Assembly (NCBI RefSeq): GCF_014212125.1
Contig: NZ_JACJVP010000017.1
Location: 20,572-84,571, forward strand
DNA: 64,000 bases
Origin: Cohnella nanjingensis
GTDB lineage: Bacteria > Bacillota > Bacilli > Paenibacillales > Paenibacillaceae
Reading direction: 5' to 3'
Part shown: positions 42,324 to 50,514 of the stretch, in pieces
Layout of the letters: every line of letters starts with the position of its first letter
Position numbering within the stretch: the stretch's first letter is position 1
Notes under the pieces: generated by a model
Told to the model about the DNA's origin: nothing
The model's input: the letters and a program-made list of their open reading frames with translations, nothing else
The model's database searches: none
Translations under genes and position numbers: made by a program

Positions 42324-43232
42324 TTGGCGCTTAACGTGCATCAGCTCCATATTTTTTATACCGTCGCGGAACGCGGGAGCTTCTCGGCCGCCGCCCAGAC
42401 GCTGCATATGACGCAGCCGGCGGTGACGATGCAGATTCAAGCGCTGGAAGAACGCTACGGCGTCAAGCTGCTGCAGCGCTCCGCGAAGAAGCTGGAGCTC
42501 ACCGACGCGGGGAGGTGCCTGCTGCCGCAAGCGCGCAAAGCGATCGAGCTCATGCGGGAGACGGACGACGCCATGGCGCGGTATGCGCTTCAACTGAAGG
42601 GGCAGCTCAAGTTCGCAGCCAGCTTGACGATCGGGGAATATGTCCTGCCCCGTCTGCTAGGCCCTTTCCTGAAGCGGTTCCCCGAGCTGTCGGTGAGCAT
42701 GCGCATCATCAACACGACCGAGATCCTTGAAGAGATCGAGCACCACGGCTTGGCGTTCGGGCTCGTCGAAGGCCGCGTGGACGGACCCGGCTTGTTCGTC
42801 GAGCCGGTCATGAGCGACGAGCTGGTGCTCGTCGCGCCGGCGGACCACCCTTTCGCGTCGCGGACCGAGGTGACGCTCGAAGAGGTGGCGGCGGAACCGA
42901 TGGTCCTCCGGGAGACGGGGTCGGGTACCCGGCAGGTGATGGAGGAGGAGCTGGTCCGACACGGCCTCGCGCCCGAGCGGCTGCGGGTCGTCAGCGACTT
43001 CGGCAGCACCGGGGCCGTGAAGTCGGCCGTTGAAGCGGGACTGGGCTTGTCCTTTCTGTCCGTATGGACCTTAAAGCACGAAGCGGCGCTCGGGCTGCTG
43101 AAGCCCGTGCGCATCCAGGGCGTGTCGTTCCGCCGCCAGTTCTACGCGGTACGCCAGCAGTCGGCGGACCTGCCGCTCGCGGCGTCCGCTCTACTAAACG
43201 ATCTAAGGGGATTGCCCGATGAACCAAGTTGA
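42324..43232 (+). CDS. LysR-family transcriptional regulator (CysL-like)
   Basis: A 302-residue LysR regulator. The N-terminal winged helix is clear (LHIFYTVAERGSFSAAAQTLHMTQPAVTMQIQALEERYGVKLLQR, ELTDAGRCLLPQA), followed by the two-lobed effector domain (LKFAASLTIGEYVLPRLLGPF; LVLVAPADHPFASR; SDFGSTGAVKSAVEAGLGLSFLS). It resembles CysL/YwfK-type regulators of sulfur metabolism, but the effector cannot be decided. TTG 42324 is the start: GGAG lies 7 bases upstream, giving MALNVHQLHIF; the frame start at 42282 lies within the promoter. It overlaps the PHP gene by 14 bp. Confidence 0.88.
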   Translation: MALNVHQLHIFYTVAERGSFSAAAQTLHMTQPAVTMQIQALEERYGVKLLQRSAKKLELTDAGRCLLPQARKAIELMRETDDAMARYALQLKGQLKFAASLTIGEYVLPRLLGPFLKRFPELSVSMRIINTTEILEEIEHHGLAFGLVEGRVDGPGLFVEPVMSDELVLVAPADHPFASRTEVTLEEVAAEPMVLRETGSGTRQVMEEELVRHGLAPERLRVVSDFGSTGAVKSAVEAGLGLSFLSVWTLKHEAALGLLKPVRIQGVSFRRQFYAVRQQSADLPLAASALLNDLRGLPDEPS

Positions 43233-44055
43233 TTTGCACACCCATACGACCGCTTCGGACGGTCTGCATCGGCCCGCGGACAACGTCCGGATGGCTCGCG
43301 AGGCGGGGCTCGCGGGGATCGCGATCACCGACCACGACACGGTCGCCGGCATCCCCGAAGCGCGGGAAGCGGGCGAGCGTCTCGGCGTCGCGGTCGTCCC
43401 GGGCGTCGAGATCAGCACGGCGAGCGGCGGGCGGGACATTCACGTGCTCGGGTACTACGTCGACGAGCGCGACGAGACGTTCCTGGAGCGTCTCGCTTCG
43501 CTGCGCGGCGTGCGCGAGCGCCGGAACGAGGCGATCGTCGCCCGGGTGAACGCGCTCGGCATTCCGCTGACGATGGACCAGGTGATGGAAGCGGCAGGCG
43601 AAGGACGGGGCGAGGACGAGACGATCGGCCGGCCGCATATCGCGGAAGCGCTGGTTCGCGCCGGCGCCGTCTCGAACGTGCAGGAGGCGTTCGACCGGCT
43701 GCTGGCCGAAGGGCGTCCGGCCTACGTCCTGCCGCCGCGCATCGCCCCCGAACAGGCGATCGCTTGGATTCACGAAGCCGGAGGCACCGCCATCATCGCG
43801 CATCCGGGCTTGTACGGCCAAGACGCGCTCGTCGCCTCGCTGCTGGAGCGGGGCGGCGCCGACGGACTGGAGGCCTATCATTCGGATCACGACGAGGCGG
43901 ACGCCGCGCGTTATCGGGCGATGGCCGAGGCGCGAGGCAAGCTCGTCACGGGCGGCTCCGACTTTCACGGGGCGCGCAAGGGCAAGATCTATCACGGTTC
44001 GATCGGCAACCGGTCCGTGGATGCGAGCGTGCTCGAAGCGTTGAAGCGCCGTTAG
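43219..44055 (+). CDS. PHP-domain metal-dependent phosphoesterase (YciV/TrpH-like)
   Basis: A 278-residue PHP protein related to E. coli RNase AM/YciV and to 3',5'-nucleotide bisphosphate phosphatases that degrade pAp or trim 5' ends of RNA. Metal ligands are visible: DLHTHTTASDG, AITDHDT, VPGVEIST, the middle His in DIHVLGYYVD, TIGRPHIAEAL, AIIAHPGLYG and GSDFHG. The gene begins inside the end of the LysR gene (14-bp overlap; ATTGCCCG before ATG with AGGGG 8-9 bases upstream), so the two are coupled. pAp is a by-product of sulfate assimilation, which would suit a CysL-like neighbour, but this link is inference. Confidence 0.85.
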   Translation: MNQVDLHTHTTASDGLHRPADNVRMAREAGLAGIAITDHDTVAGIPEAREAGERLGVAVVPGVEISTASGGRDIHVLGYYVDERDETFLERLASLRGVRERRNEAIVARVNALGIPLTMDQVMEAAGEGRGEDETIGRPHIAEALVRAGAVSNVQEAFDRLLAEGRPAYVLPPRIAPEQAIAWIHEAGGTAIIAHPGLYGQDALVASLLERGGADGLEAYHSDHDEADAARYRAMAEARGKLVTGGSDFHGARKGKIYHGSIGNRSVDASVLEALKRR

Positions 44056-44087
44056 CGGCGAGGAAGCGGCGCTCATGCGCACGGCAA

Positions 44088-44132
44088 AGAGGGTGTTCCC
44101 GCGGTCGGCTGCGACCGGCGGGAACACCCTCT
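44088..44132. terminator. Convergent hairpin between the PHP gene and rqcH
   Basis: AGAGGGTGTTCCCGC pairs with GCGGGAACACCCTCT around a GC loop; little T-run. Probably a bidirectional terminator. Confidence 0.6.
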
Positions 44133-44249
44133 TGGTATGTTCGGGCCAACCAAGCTTGTCTGGTTGGCCTGTATTGGCGAGCGGGATGGCGGACGAAGGA
44201 CGGGCCTGACGTACGCCGCTCTGGCGCTCGCTTTGTGTCGCACGGGCGC

Positions 44250-45986
44250 CTATACCTGCTTCACGGCGCTCGGCAGGGCGCGGACGGCGTCCTCGTCGGG
44301 CGTGACGAACAGCGTCTTCTGGCCGTCGTAGATGACGAAGCCCGGCTTGGCGCCGTTCGGTTTGCGCACCAGGCGGATCTTCGTATAGTCGACCGGGACG
44401 AGGCTCGATTCTCTCCCTTTGCTGTAATAGGCGGCGAGCATCGCTGCTTCGCGAAGCGTCTCTTCGCCGAAGTCGGCACTGCGGATGAGCACGTGCGAAC
44501 CCGGAATATCCTTCGTATGAAGCCACGTATCGGAAGCCTGACCCAGACGGTTCGTGACGTAATCGTTCTGGGTGTTGTTCTTGCCGACGTAGATGGGGAC
44601 GCCTTCGCTGGACGTATAGCACAGCAGCGCGGGGCGATCGTTTTTCTTCTTGCGCGATCCCTTGCGCGCGCCGCGTTCCCGAATATAGCCTTGCTCGACG
44701 AGCTCCGTCCGGATCTCCTCGATATCGGCCGGCGTCGCCGCGTCGAGTCCCTGCGCCACCGATTCGAGATAGCGCAGCTCCTCCTTGGTGGCGTCGATCT
44801 GCTCGGTGACGACCGCGCGGCTGTTCTTCAGCTTCGTGTACTTGCGGAAGTACCGCTGCGCATTCTCGTTCGGCGTGAGCAGCGGGTCCAGCGGGATCGA
44901 TAGCGCGGGCTGATCCTCTTCATAGTAGTCGATGACCTCGATTTGCTTCTCCCCTTTGCCCACCTGATGCAGATGGGCCGTCAGGAGCTCCCCGTACTTG
45001 CGGAAACGATCGGCGCCCGACGCTTCATCGAGCGTCTGCGCCAGCTTCTCCAGCTTCTTCTCGTTCTTCGCGGTTTCGTTCTGCAGCCAGCGCGCGAGAT
45101 CGGTCGTCCGCTGCCGGACGAGGTCGCGTTCCGCCTTGTCCGCGTAGTACGTCTCCAGACATTCGTGAATCGTCTCGAAGGTTCGGCGCTTGCCGGTCGC
45201 GTGCGTCAAAGTCAACGCGTGGAATACGCTGCGGCCGTCCTCGCCCTCCACGATCTCCGGCGCGTAGCGCTGGGCTGCCGCATCCGCCATTGCGGCCGCG
45301 AAGGCGTCCGGGACGCGGGCTCGGTCATCCTCCGCGCGGTAGACGATCTCTTTGGCGAGCAGCGGACTCACGCCCGTATAAGCGCCTACGAGCGCGGACG
45401 CTGGGCTGTCGGGACGATCCGCATCGGCGCCCCGGAGTACGGCTTCGACGTCCGTTGCAGACGCTTCAAGCGGAGACTGCTTGCTCTGCGAGGGCGGGGC
45501 GACGTAGGCGCAGCCGGGCATCACGACCCGATAGCTGCTCATTGAAGGCGTGACGTGCCGAATGCTGTCGTGGACAAAGCCGGTCGCCGGGTCGAGCAGG
45601 ATGAGATTGCTGTGCCGTCCCATGATCTCGAGGACGAGGCGCTTGAGCGACAAGTCGCCGAGCTCGTCCCGGTGGCGGACGTCGATCTCGACGATCCGCT
45701 CCAGCCCGATCTGGCGGACCGCTTCGATCACGCCGCCTTCGCAATGCTTGCGGAGCAGCATGCAGAACATCGGAGGCTCTTGGGGATTCGCCCAAGGCTG
45801 CTCGGTATAGTGAATGCGGGGCAGCGACGGATGCGCGGACAGCAGCAGCTTGCGTCCGAAGCCCTGGCCTCGGATATGCAGGACGAGCTCGTGCCCGGTC
45901 GGCTGATAAATTTTATGAATACGCGCGCCTGCGACGGCCTGTAGCTCATGGACGAGGGCGCGGGTGACGATGCCGTCGAGTGACAT
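44250..45986 (-). CDS. rqcH: Ribosome quality control factor RqcH (NFACT protein, YloA)
   Basis: A 578-residue NFACT protein. RqcH binds 50S subunits blocked by peptidyl-tRNA and recruits Ala-tRNA to add C-terminal poly-alanine degrons. The N-terminal NFACT-N domain (MSLDGIVTRALVHELQ; PPMFCMLLRKHCEGG), helix-hairpin-helix and coiled-coil middle, and the NFACT-R domain (IYVGKNNTQNDYVTNRLG; DTWLHTKDIPGSHVLIR) are all present. The Asp-Arg pair needed for function in B. subtilis (D97/R98) is Glu96-Arg97 here (GLERIVEI). Start 45986 has GGGAG about 9 bases upstream. Divergent from the Ca2+-ATPase gene, as yloA/yloB are adjacent in B. subtilis. Older annotations call it fibronectin-binding protein. 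Confidence 0.92.
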   Translation of the reverse strand: MSLDGIVTRALVHELQAVAGARIHKIYQPTGHELVLHIRGQGFGRKLLLSAHPSLPRIHYTEQPWANPQEPPMFCMLLRKHCEGGVIEAVRQIGLERIVEIDVRHRDELGDLSLKRLVLEIMGRHSNLILLDPATGFVHDSIRHVTPSMSSYRVVMPGCAYVAPPSQSKQSPLEASATDVEAVLRGADADRPDSPASALVGAYTGVSPLLAKEIVYRAEDDRARVPDAFAAAMADAAAQRYAPEIVEGEDGRSVFHALTLTHATGKRRTFETIHECLETYYADKAERDLVRQRTTDLARWLQNETAKNEKKLEKLAQTLDEASGADRFRKYGELLTAHLHQVGKGEKQIEVIDYYEEDQPALSIPLDPLLTPNENAQRYFRKYTKLKNSRAVVTEQIDATKEELRYLESVAQGLDAATPADIEEIRTELVEQGYIRERGARKGSRKKKNDRPALLCYTSSEGVPIYVGKNNTQNDYVTNRLGQASDTWLHTKDIPGSHVLIRSADFGEETLREAAMLAAYYSKGRESSLVPVDYTKIRLVRKPNGAKPGFVIYDGQKTLFVTPDEDAVRALPSAVKQV

Positions 45987-46189
45987 TAGCGTAGACTCCC
46001 GGTGGAAAAAGATTCGGATGCAATCCGTTCTTCCTATGATGCCATAGTTGCCCGCAAAGGGAAAGTCCGCCTGTCAGACGCTTCTGCCGGACAAGGGGGG
46101 ATATTTCGCGGCTTGTCTGAATACACATAGGGCAGAAAGGCTGTCCGGCCGAAGCCGGGACGGCGCACTTGCGGGAGGAGGAGACTTCA

Positions 46190-49015
46190 GTGGAGGGGAA
46201 GGCTTGGCATCAGTTGAACGAAGCCGAGCTCGCGGCTGCGCTCGGTACCGACGTCAAGGAAGGCTTGGCGCCGGAGGAAGCGGCTTCGCGGCTCGCAGGC
46301 CACGGTCTCAACGAATTGGCCGAACGGCGAAGAGAGTCCCCGTTCAAGCTGTTGATCAATCAGTTCAAGGATTTCATGGTCCTGGTTCTGGCGGGGGCGA
46401 CGGTCGTATCGGGATTGCTCGGGGAGATGCTGGACGCGCTCACGATTATCGCGATCATCGTGCTGAACGGCCTGCTCGGCTTTTATCAGGAATTCCGCGC
46501 GGAGCGTTCGCTGCAGGCGCTCAAGGAGCTGTCCGCGCCGTACGCGCGGGTCGTCCGGGGCGGCCGCATGGAGAACGTGCCGGCGCGGGATCTCGTGCCG
46601 GGCGATATCGTGCTGCTCGAGAGCGGGGACCGGGTCCCCGCGGATCTGCGGCTGATCGAGAGCAATCAATGTACCATAGAGGAAGCGGCGTTGACCGGGG
46701 AATCCGTGCCGGTCGCCAAGGAGGCGGCCGCGATCGCCGCCGACGAGCTGCCGCTCGGAGACCGCAAGAATTGCGCCTACCTCGGCACGATGGTGACGCG
46801 CGGCACGGCGAAGGGCGTCGTCGCGGTCACCGGCATGAACACGGAGATGGGCAAGATCGCCGATCTCATCCAGCAGACGGAGGAAGCGGACACGCCGCTC
46901 CAACATCGGCTGGAGCAGCTCGGCAAGATTCTGATCGTCGTCGCGCTCGCGCTGACGGTGCTCGTCGTCGTCGCGGGCGTGCTGCACGGGCAACCGCTGT
47001 ACGGCATGTTCCTGGCGGGGGTCAGCCTGGCCGTGGCCGCCATTCCCGAAGGGTTGCCGGCGATCGTGACGATCGCGCTGGCGCTCGGGGTGCAGCGGAT
47101 GATCCGGCGCAAGGCGATCGTCCGCAAGCTCCCGTCGGTGGAGACGCTCGGCTGCGCTTCGGTCATCTGCTCGGACAAGACCGGGACGCTGACGCAGAAC
47201 AAGATGACGGTGACGAAGGTCTGGGTGGGCGGCCGGGTCGTCGAAGTGACGGGCGAAGGCTACGAGCCGCACGGACAGCTCGTCGAGAAAGGCAAGACGA
47301 TCGACGTGAAAGGCGACGCGGCGCTCCGCCGTCTGACGCAGATCGCCGCGCTGTGCAACAACGCGCAGCTGGGACGCGCCGACCGGTCGGAGGAGCAGCG
47401 CAAGCGCAAGTCGACGCGGGAAGCCGCGGAGCAAGCGGACGCCGGCGAATGGCAGGTGAAGGGCGATCCGACGGAAGGCGCGCTCCTCGTCCTCGCGGCC
47501 AAGACGGGACTTGGACGCTCGGCGATCGAAGAGCTGTATCCGCGCGTGAAGGAATATCCGTTCGACGCCGACCGCAAGCGGATGTCGGTACTCGTGTCCC
47601 ATCAGGGCGGGCGCCTCATCTGCACCAAAGGCGCGCCCGATCTGCTCGTCGAGCGCTGCGCGTACGTCCTGTGGGACGGCAAAGTCGTGCCGTTCACCGG
47701 CACGCTCCGCCAGAAAGTGCTGCAAGCGAACGGGGAGATGGCGCAGGAAGCGCTCCGGGTACTGGGATTCGCCTATCGCGACGTCCGTTCGAGCGACGCC
47801 TGCGATACGGAAGAGGAAGCGGAAGAGGGGCTCGTCTTCGTGGGCTTGAGCGGGATGATCGATCCGCCGCGCAGGGAAGTCGCCGACGCGATCGGCAAGT
47901 GCCGCGCCGCCGGCATCAAGACGGTCATGATCACGGGAGATCATCAGTTGACGGCCGAGGCGATCGCGCGCACGCTCGGCATCCTGCCCCGGGACGGCAA
48001 GGCGATCAGCGGAACGGAGCTGTCGACGCTCAGCGACGACCAACTCGACAAGATCGCGGATAACGTCTACGTGTACGCGCGCGTCTCGCCGGAACACAAG
48101 CTGCGCATCGTGCAGTCGCTGCAGCGCCGCGGCCACGTCGTGGCGATGACGGGCGACGGCGTGAACGATGCGCCGGCGGTGAAGGCGGCGGACATCGGCA
48201 TCTCGATGGGCGTAACCGGCACGGACGTGACGAAGGAAGCGTCCGCGCTCGTGCTGGCGGACGACAACTTCGCTTCGATCGTGGCCGCCGTGGAAGAAGG
48301 CCGGGGCATCTACGAGAATATCCGCAAGTTCATCCGTTACTTGCTCGCGTCCAACGTCGGAGAGATTCTGGTCATGTTCTTCGCGATGATGGCGGCGCTG
48401 CCGCTGCCGCTCATCCCGATCCAGATCCTCTGGGTCAACCTGGTCACGGACGGTTTGCCGGCCATGGCGCTCGGCATCGACCAGGCGGAGAGCGATCTGA
48501 TGCGCCAGAAGCCGCGTTCCGCGAAGGAGAACATCTTCGCGCGGCGGCTCGGCTGGAAGATCATCAGCCGGGGCGTGCTGATCGGCGTATGTACGCTGGC
48601 CGCCTTCGTGCTCACGCTGGGCGGCAAGTCCGGCGACGCGCAGCATCTGATCCACGCGCAGAGCGTCGCCTTCGCCACGCTCGTCATGGCGCAGCTCATT
48701 CACGTTTTCGATTGCCGGAGCTCGCGCTCCATTTTCCATCGGCGCTTCTTCGAGAACAAGTTCCTCGTGCTCGCCGTGCTGTCGTCGCTGATCCTGCTCC
48801 TCGCGGTGCTCTATCTCGCGCCGCTACAGCCGATCTTCAAGACGGTGCCGCTGACGCTGCGGGATTGGGCGCTCGTCTTCGTCGCCGCCGGCATCCCGAC
48901 GTTCGCGATGGGCATCGGCAGCGTATGGGGCTCGTCCCGCCGCCGCCGTCCGGGCAAACGCATCACTTACGGCGCCGGCAACAACTCGCGTACGGCATCG
49001 CCGTTCGCGCGCTGA
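46190..49015 (+). CDS. yloB: Calcium-transporting P-type ATPase (SERCA type, YloB)
   Basis: A 941-residue P2A-type ATPase that pumps Ca2+ out of the cell. Motifs: actuator TGES ([15 protein letters not shown]), ion-site helix [18 protein letters not shown], phosphorylation site [14 protein letters not shown], nucleotide site [11 protein letters not shown], hinge [17 protein letters not shown], and C-terminal helices including [16 protein letters not shown] 46190 is the start: GGAGGAG lies 8 bases upstream and the product opens [14 protein letters not shown]; an in-frame TTG at 46169 lies before that site. A loop of about 20 charged residues ([20 protein letters not shown]) is inserted in the nucleotide domain. 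Neighbour of rqcH as in B. subtilis, but yloC does not follow. Confidence 0.94.
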   Translation: MEGKAWHQLNEAELAAALGTDVKEGLAPEEAASRLAGHGLNELAERRRESPFKLLINQFKDFMVLVLAGATVVSGLLGEMLDALTIIAIIVLNGLLGFYQEFRAERSLQALKELSAPYARVVRGGRMENVPARDLVPGDIVLLESGDRVPADLRLIESNQCTIEEAALTGESVPVAKEAAAIAADELPLGDRKNCAYLGTMVTRGTAKGVVAVTGMNTEMGKIADLIQQTEEADTPLQHRLEQLGKILIVVALALTVLVVVAGVLHGQPLYGMFLAGVSLAVAAIPEGLPAIVTIALALGVQRMIRRKAIVRKLPSVETLGCASVICSDKTGTLTQNKMTVTKVWVGGRVVEVTGEGYEPHGQLVEKGKTIDVKGDAALRRLTQIAALCNNAQLGRADRSEEQRKRKSTREAAEQADAGEWQVKGDPTEGALLVLAAKTGLGRSAIEELYPRVKEYPFDADRKRMSVLVSHQGGRLICTKGAPDLLVERCAYVLWDGKVVPFTGTLRQKVLQANGEMAQEALRVLGFAYRDVRSSDACDTEEEAEEGLVFVGLSGMIDPPRREVADAIGKCRAAGIKTVMITGDHQLTAEAIARTLGILPRDGKAISGTELSTLSDDQLDKIADNVYVYARVSPEHKLRIVQSLQRRGHVVAMTGDGVNDAPAVKAADIGISMGVTGTDVTKEASALVLADDNFASIVAAVEEGRGIYENIRKFIRYLLASNVGEILVMFFAMMAALPLPLIPIQILWVNLVTDGLPAMALGIDQAESDLMRQKPRSAKENIFARRLGWKIISRGVLIGVCTLAAFVLTLGGKSGDAQHLIHAQSVAFATLVMAQLIHVFDCRSSRSIFHRRFFENKFLVLAVLSSLILLLAVLYLAPLQPIFKTVPLTLRDWALVFVAAGIPTFAMGIGSVWGSSRRRRPGKRITYGAGNNSRTASPFAR

Positions 49016-49051
49016 GGGTAGCGGTTTGCGCAGGAGAGACCACATTCGCAC

Positions 49052-49110
49052 AAAAGAACCCGCTTCGATCGACCGTCCTTTCTGGAACGGTTTCGGGGCG
49101 GGTTCTTTTT
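49052..49110. terminator. Convergent terminator between the Ca2+-ATPase gene and tatA
   Basis: AAAAGAACCCGC at 49052-49063 pairs with GCGGGTTCTTTT at 49098-49109 around a second small stem (ACCGT/ACGGT); T and A tracts on both sides make it bidirectional. Confidence 0.85.
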
Positions 49111-49122
49111 CGCTTAGCGCGG

Positions 49123-49311
49123 CTATTCGATCTTGATCGGCTTGGGTTCCTCGTCCGAGCCGTCGTCCGCGATGCCCTTGGTCGAGTTGCGGAACTCGCG
49201 CAGCGTATCGCCGAACGCGCGTCCGAGCTGCGGCAGCTTGGCCGGCCCGAAGACGATCAACGCGATGGCCAGGATGATTACCAGGCCGGAAACGCCAATG
49301 TTGTTGAACAT
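49123..49311 (-). CDS. tatA: Sec-independent protein translocase subunit TatA
   Basis: A 62-residue TatA: one membrane helix (GVSGLVIILAIALIVFG), the FGPAKLPQLGRAFGDTLREF amphipathic helix with the conserved FGxxKLPxLG motif, and an acidic/basic tail. TatA multimers form the pore that exports folded, twin-arginine proteins. ATG 49311 follows AAGGAGG at about 12 bases; the long upstream frame is only an open reading through the 51-bp repeats. It lies 450 bp downstream of tatC on the same strand, separated by repeats, and completes a minimal TatAC system. Confidence 0.92.
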   Translation of the reverse strand: MFNNIGVSGLVIILAIALIVFGPAKLPQLGRAFGDTLREFRNSTKGIADDGSDEEPKPIKIE

Positions 49312-49352
49312 AGGGGGGAACACCTCCTTCCCGGAATGCGTGTTGCAAGGTC

Positions 49353-49490
49353 CCGTAAGCCGAAAAAAACGGGTTACAGCCGTTGAATTGGTCCGTTGGG
49401 GGGCTGTAAGCCGAAAAAAACGGGTTACAGCCGTTGAATTGGTCCGTTGGGGGTCTGTAAGCCGAAAAAAACGGGCTACAGCCGCGGAAG
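49353..49490. repeat. 51-bp hairpin tandem repeat, about 2.7 copies, between tatC and tatA
   Basis: The unit begins GTAAGCCGAAAAAAACGGGT at 49355, 49406 and 49457 (exact 51-bp steps) and continues TACAGCCGTTGAATTGGTCC. CTGTAAGCCG and CGGGTTACAG flank seven A, so every unit can form a hairpin with an A7 loop. Copies 1 and 2 are almost identical. Confidence 0.9.
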
Positions 49491-49582
49491 CGAGCCTAGG
49501 CGGCATGCTGCCTTAACGTTGGACTGGGGCCTGGTAAAATGCATTCCATTCTCAAGGGGAGTTACAACGGAGGAGCGCCGAT

Positions 49583-49684
49583 TAAGCCGCAAAATGCGTC
49601 TTAAACCCGCTCAACGTCCGCCCTAGCATCGTCTAAGCCGCAAAATGCGTCTTAAACCCGCCCAACGCCCGCACGCGCGCCGAT
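49583..49684. repeat. Second 51-bp hairpin repeat, two copies
   Basis: TAAGCCGCAAAATGCGTCTT, then AAACCCGC, starts at 49583 and 49634, exactly 51 bp apart. TAAGCCGC and GCGTCTTA around AAAAT form a small hairpin. It shares the TAAGCCG-A-rich-loop design with the preceding repeat. A 15-bp duplication (CCTGCCGCCCACGAG) follows at 49703 and 49718. Confidence 0.75.
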
Positions 49685-49761
49685 CCAGGCAGTCGCCGCT
49701 ATCCTGCCGCCCACGAGCCTGCCGCCCACGAGCATGCCTCCCGGCACTAGCCGACCAAGCT

Positions 49762-50514
49762 TTAAGCCGGCCGAACCGTCAGCCGTTCCCGGCGGCGGTA
49801 GTAGCGCGTCGAGACGAAGGCGCTGATTTCGAACAGCACAATGAGCGGCACCGTCACCGACAGATGCGAGACGAAGTCGGGCGGCGAGATGCAGGAGCCG
49901 AGCACGGCCAGTCCGACATACGCGAACTTGCGCACCCGCTTCAGCGACGCGGGCGTCAGCATGCCGATCCGCGTCAGGAAGAGCAGGACGAGCGGCATCT
50001 CGAAGGCGATGCCCATCGGGAACAGGAAGCTGAGCAGGAACGACATATAGTGGTGGATGCCGTACACCTCCCGCGCGCCGATGCTCTGGTTCAGCCGAAT
50101 CATGAAGCGAATCATCATCGGCAGCGCGACGGCGTAGCCGAAGCCCATGCCGGCGAGGAACAGCAGGAACGACACCGGCACGTACAGCAGCGTCGTCCGC
50201 GCCTCGGTCTCGGTCAGCCCCGGCCGGGAGAAGCGCCACGCGTGGTACATCGCGAACGGCAGCGTGAGCACGAAGCCGAGCAGCATCGCGCACTTCATGT
50301 AGACGAACAGCCCGTCCGACAGCGAGAAGACGCTCCACTCCACCTGCACCCCGCCCATATGGGTGCGCACGAAGGCGAGGAGGCGGGGCGACTCGTATAA
50401 ACCGAAGGCGAGCGCGGCGAAGAACCAGAGCCCGACGTAGATCAGCCGTTTGCGCAGCTCGCCGAGATGACGGACGAGATCGCGGTCGAGCGCGAATCCC
50501 TTCCCCTCGCTCAC
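49762..50514 (-). CDS. tatC: Sec-independent protein translocase subunit TatC
   Basis: A 250-residue, six-helix TatC, the twin-arginine signal receptor. It shows the N-terminal HLGELRKRLIYVG, the P-loop FSLSDGLFVYMKCAML region, FSRPGLTETEART, FEMPLVLLFLTRIGML and SPPDFVSHLSVTVPL, all family landmarks. The start is GTG 50514, overlapping the stop of the GMC oxidoreductase gene by four bases (GTGA), so the two are translated together. It belongs to the operon gluconate-dehydrogenase-like subunit 3, GMC oxidoreductase, tatC. Confidence 0.92.
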   Translation of the reverse strand: MSEGKGFALDRDLVRHLGELRKRLIYVGLWFFAALAFGLYESPRLLAFVRTHMGGVQVEWSVFSLSDGLFVYMKCAMLLGFVLTLPFAMYHAWRFSRPGLTETEARTTLLYVPVSFLLFLAGMGFGYAVALPMMIRFMIRLNQSIGAREVYGIHHYMSFLLSFLFPMGIAFEMPLVLLFLTRIGMLTPASLKRVRKFAYVGLAVLGSCISPPDFVSHLSVTVPLIVLFEISAFVSTRYYRRRERLTVRPA

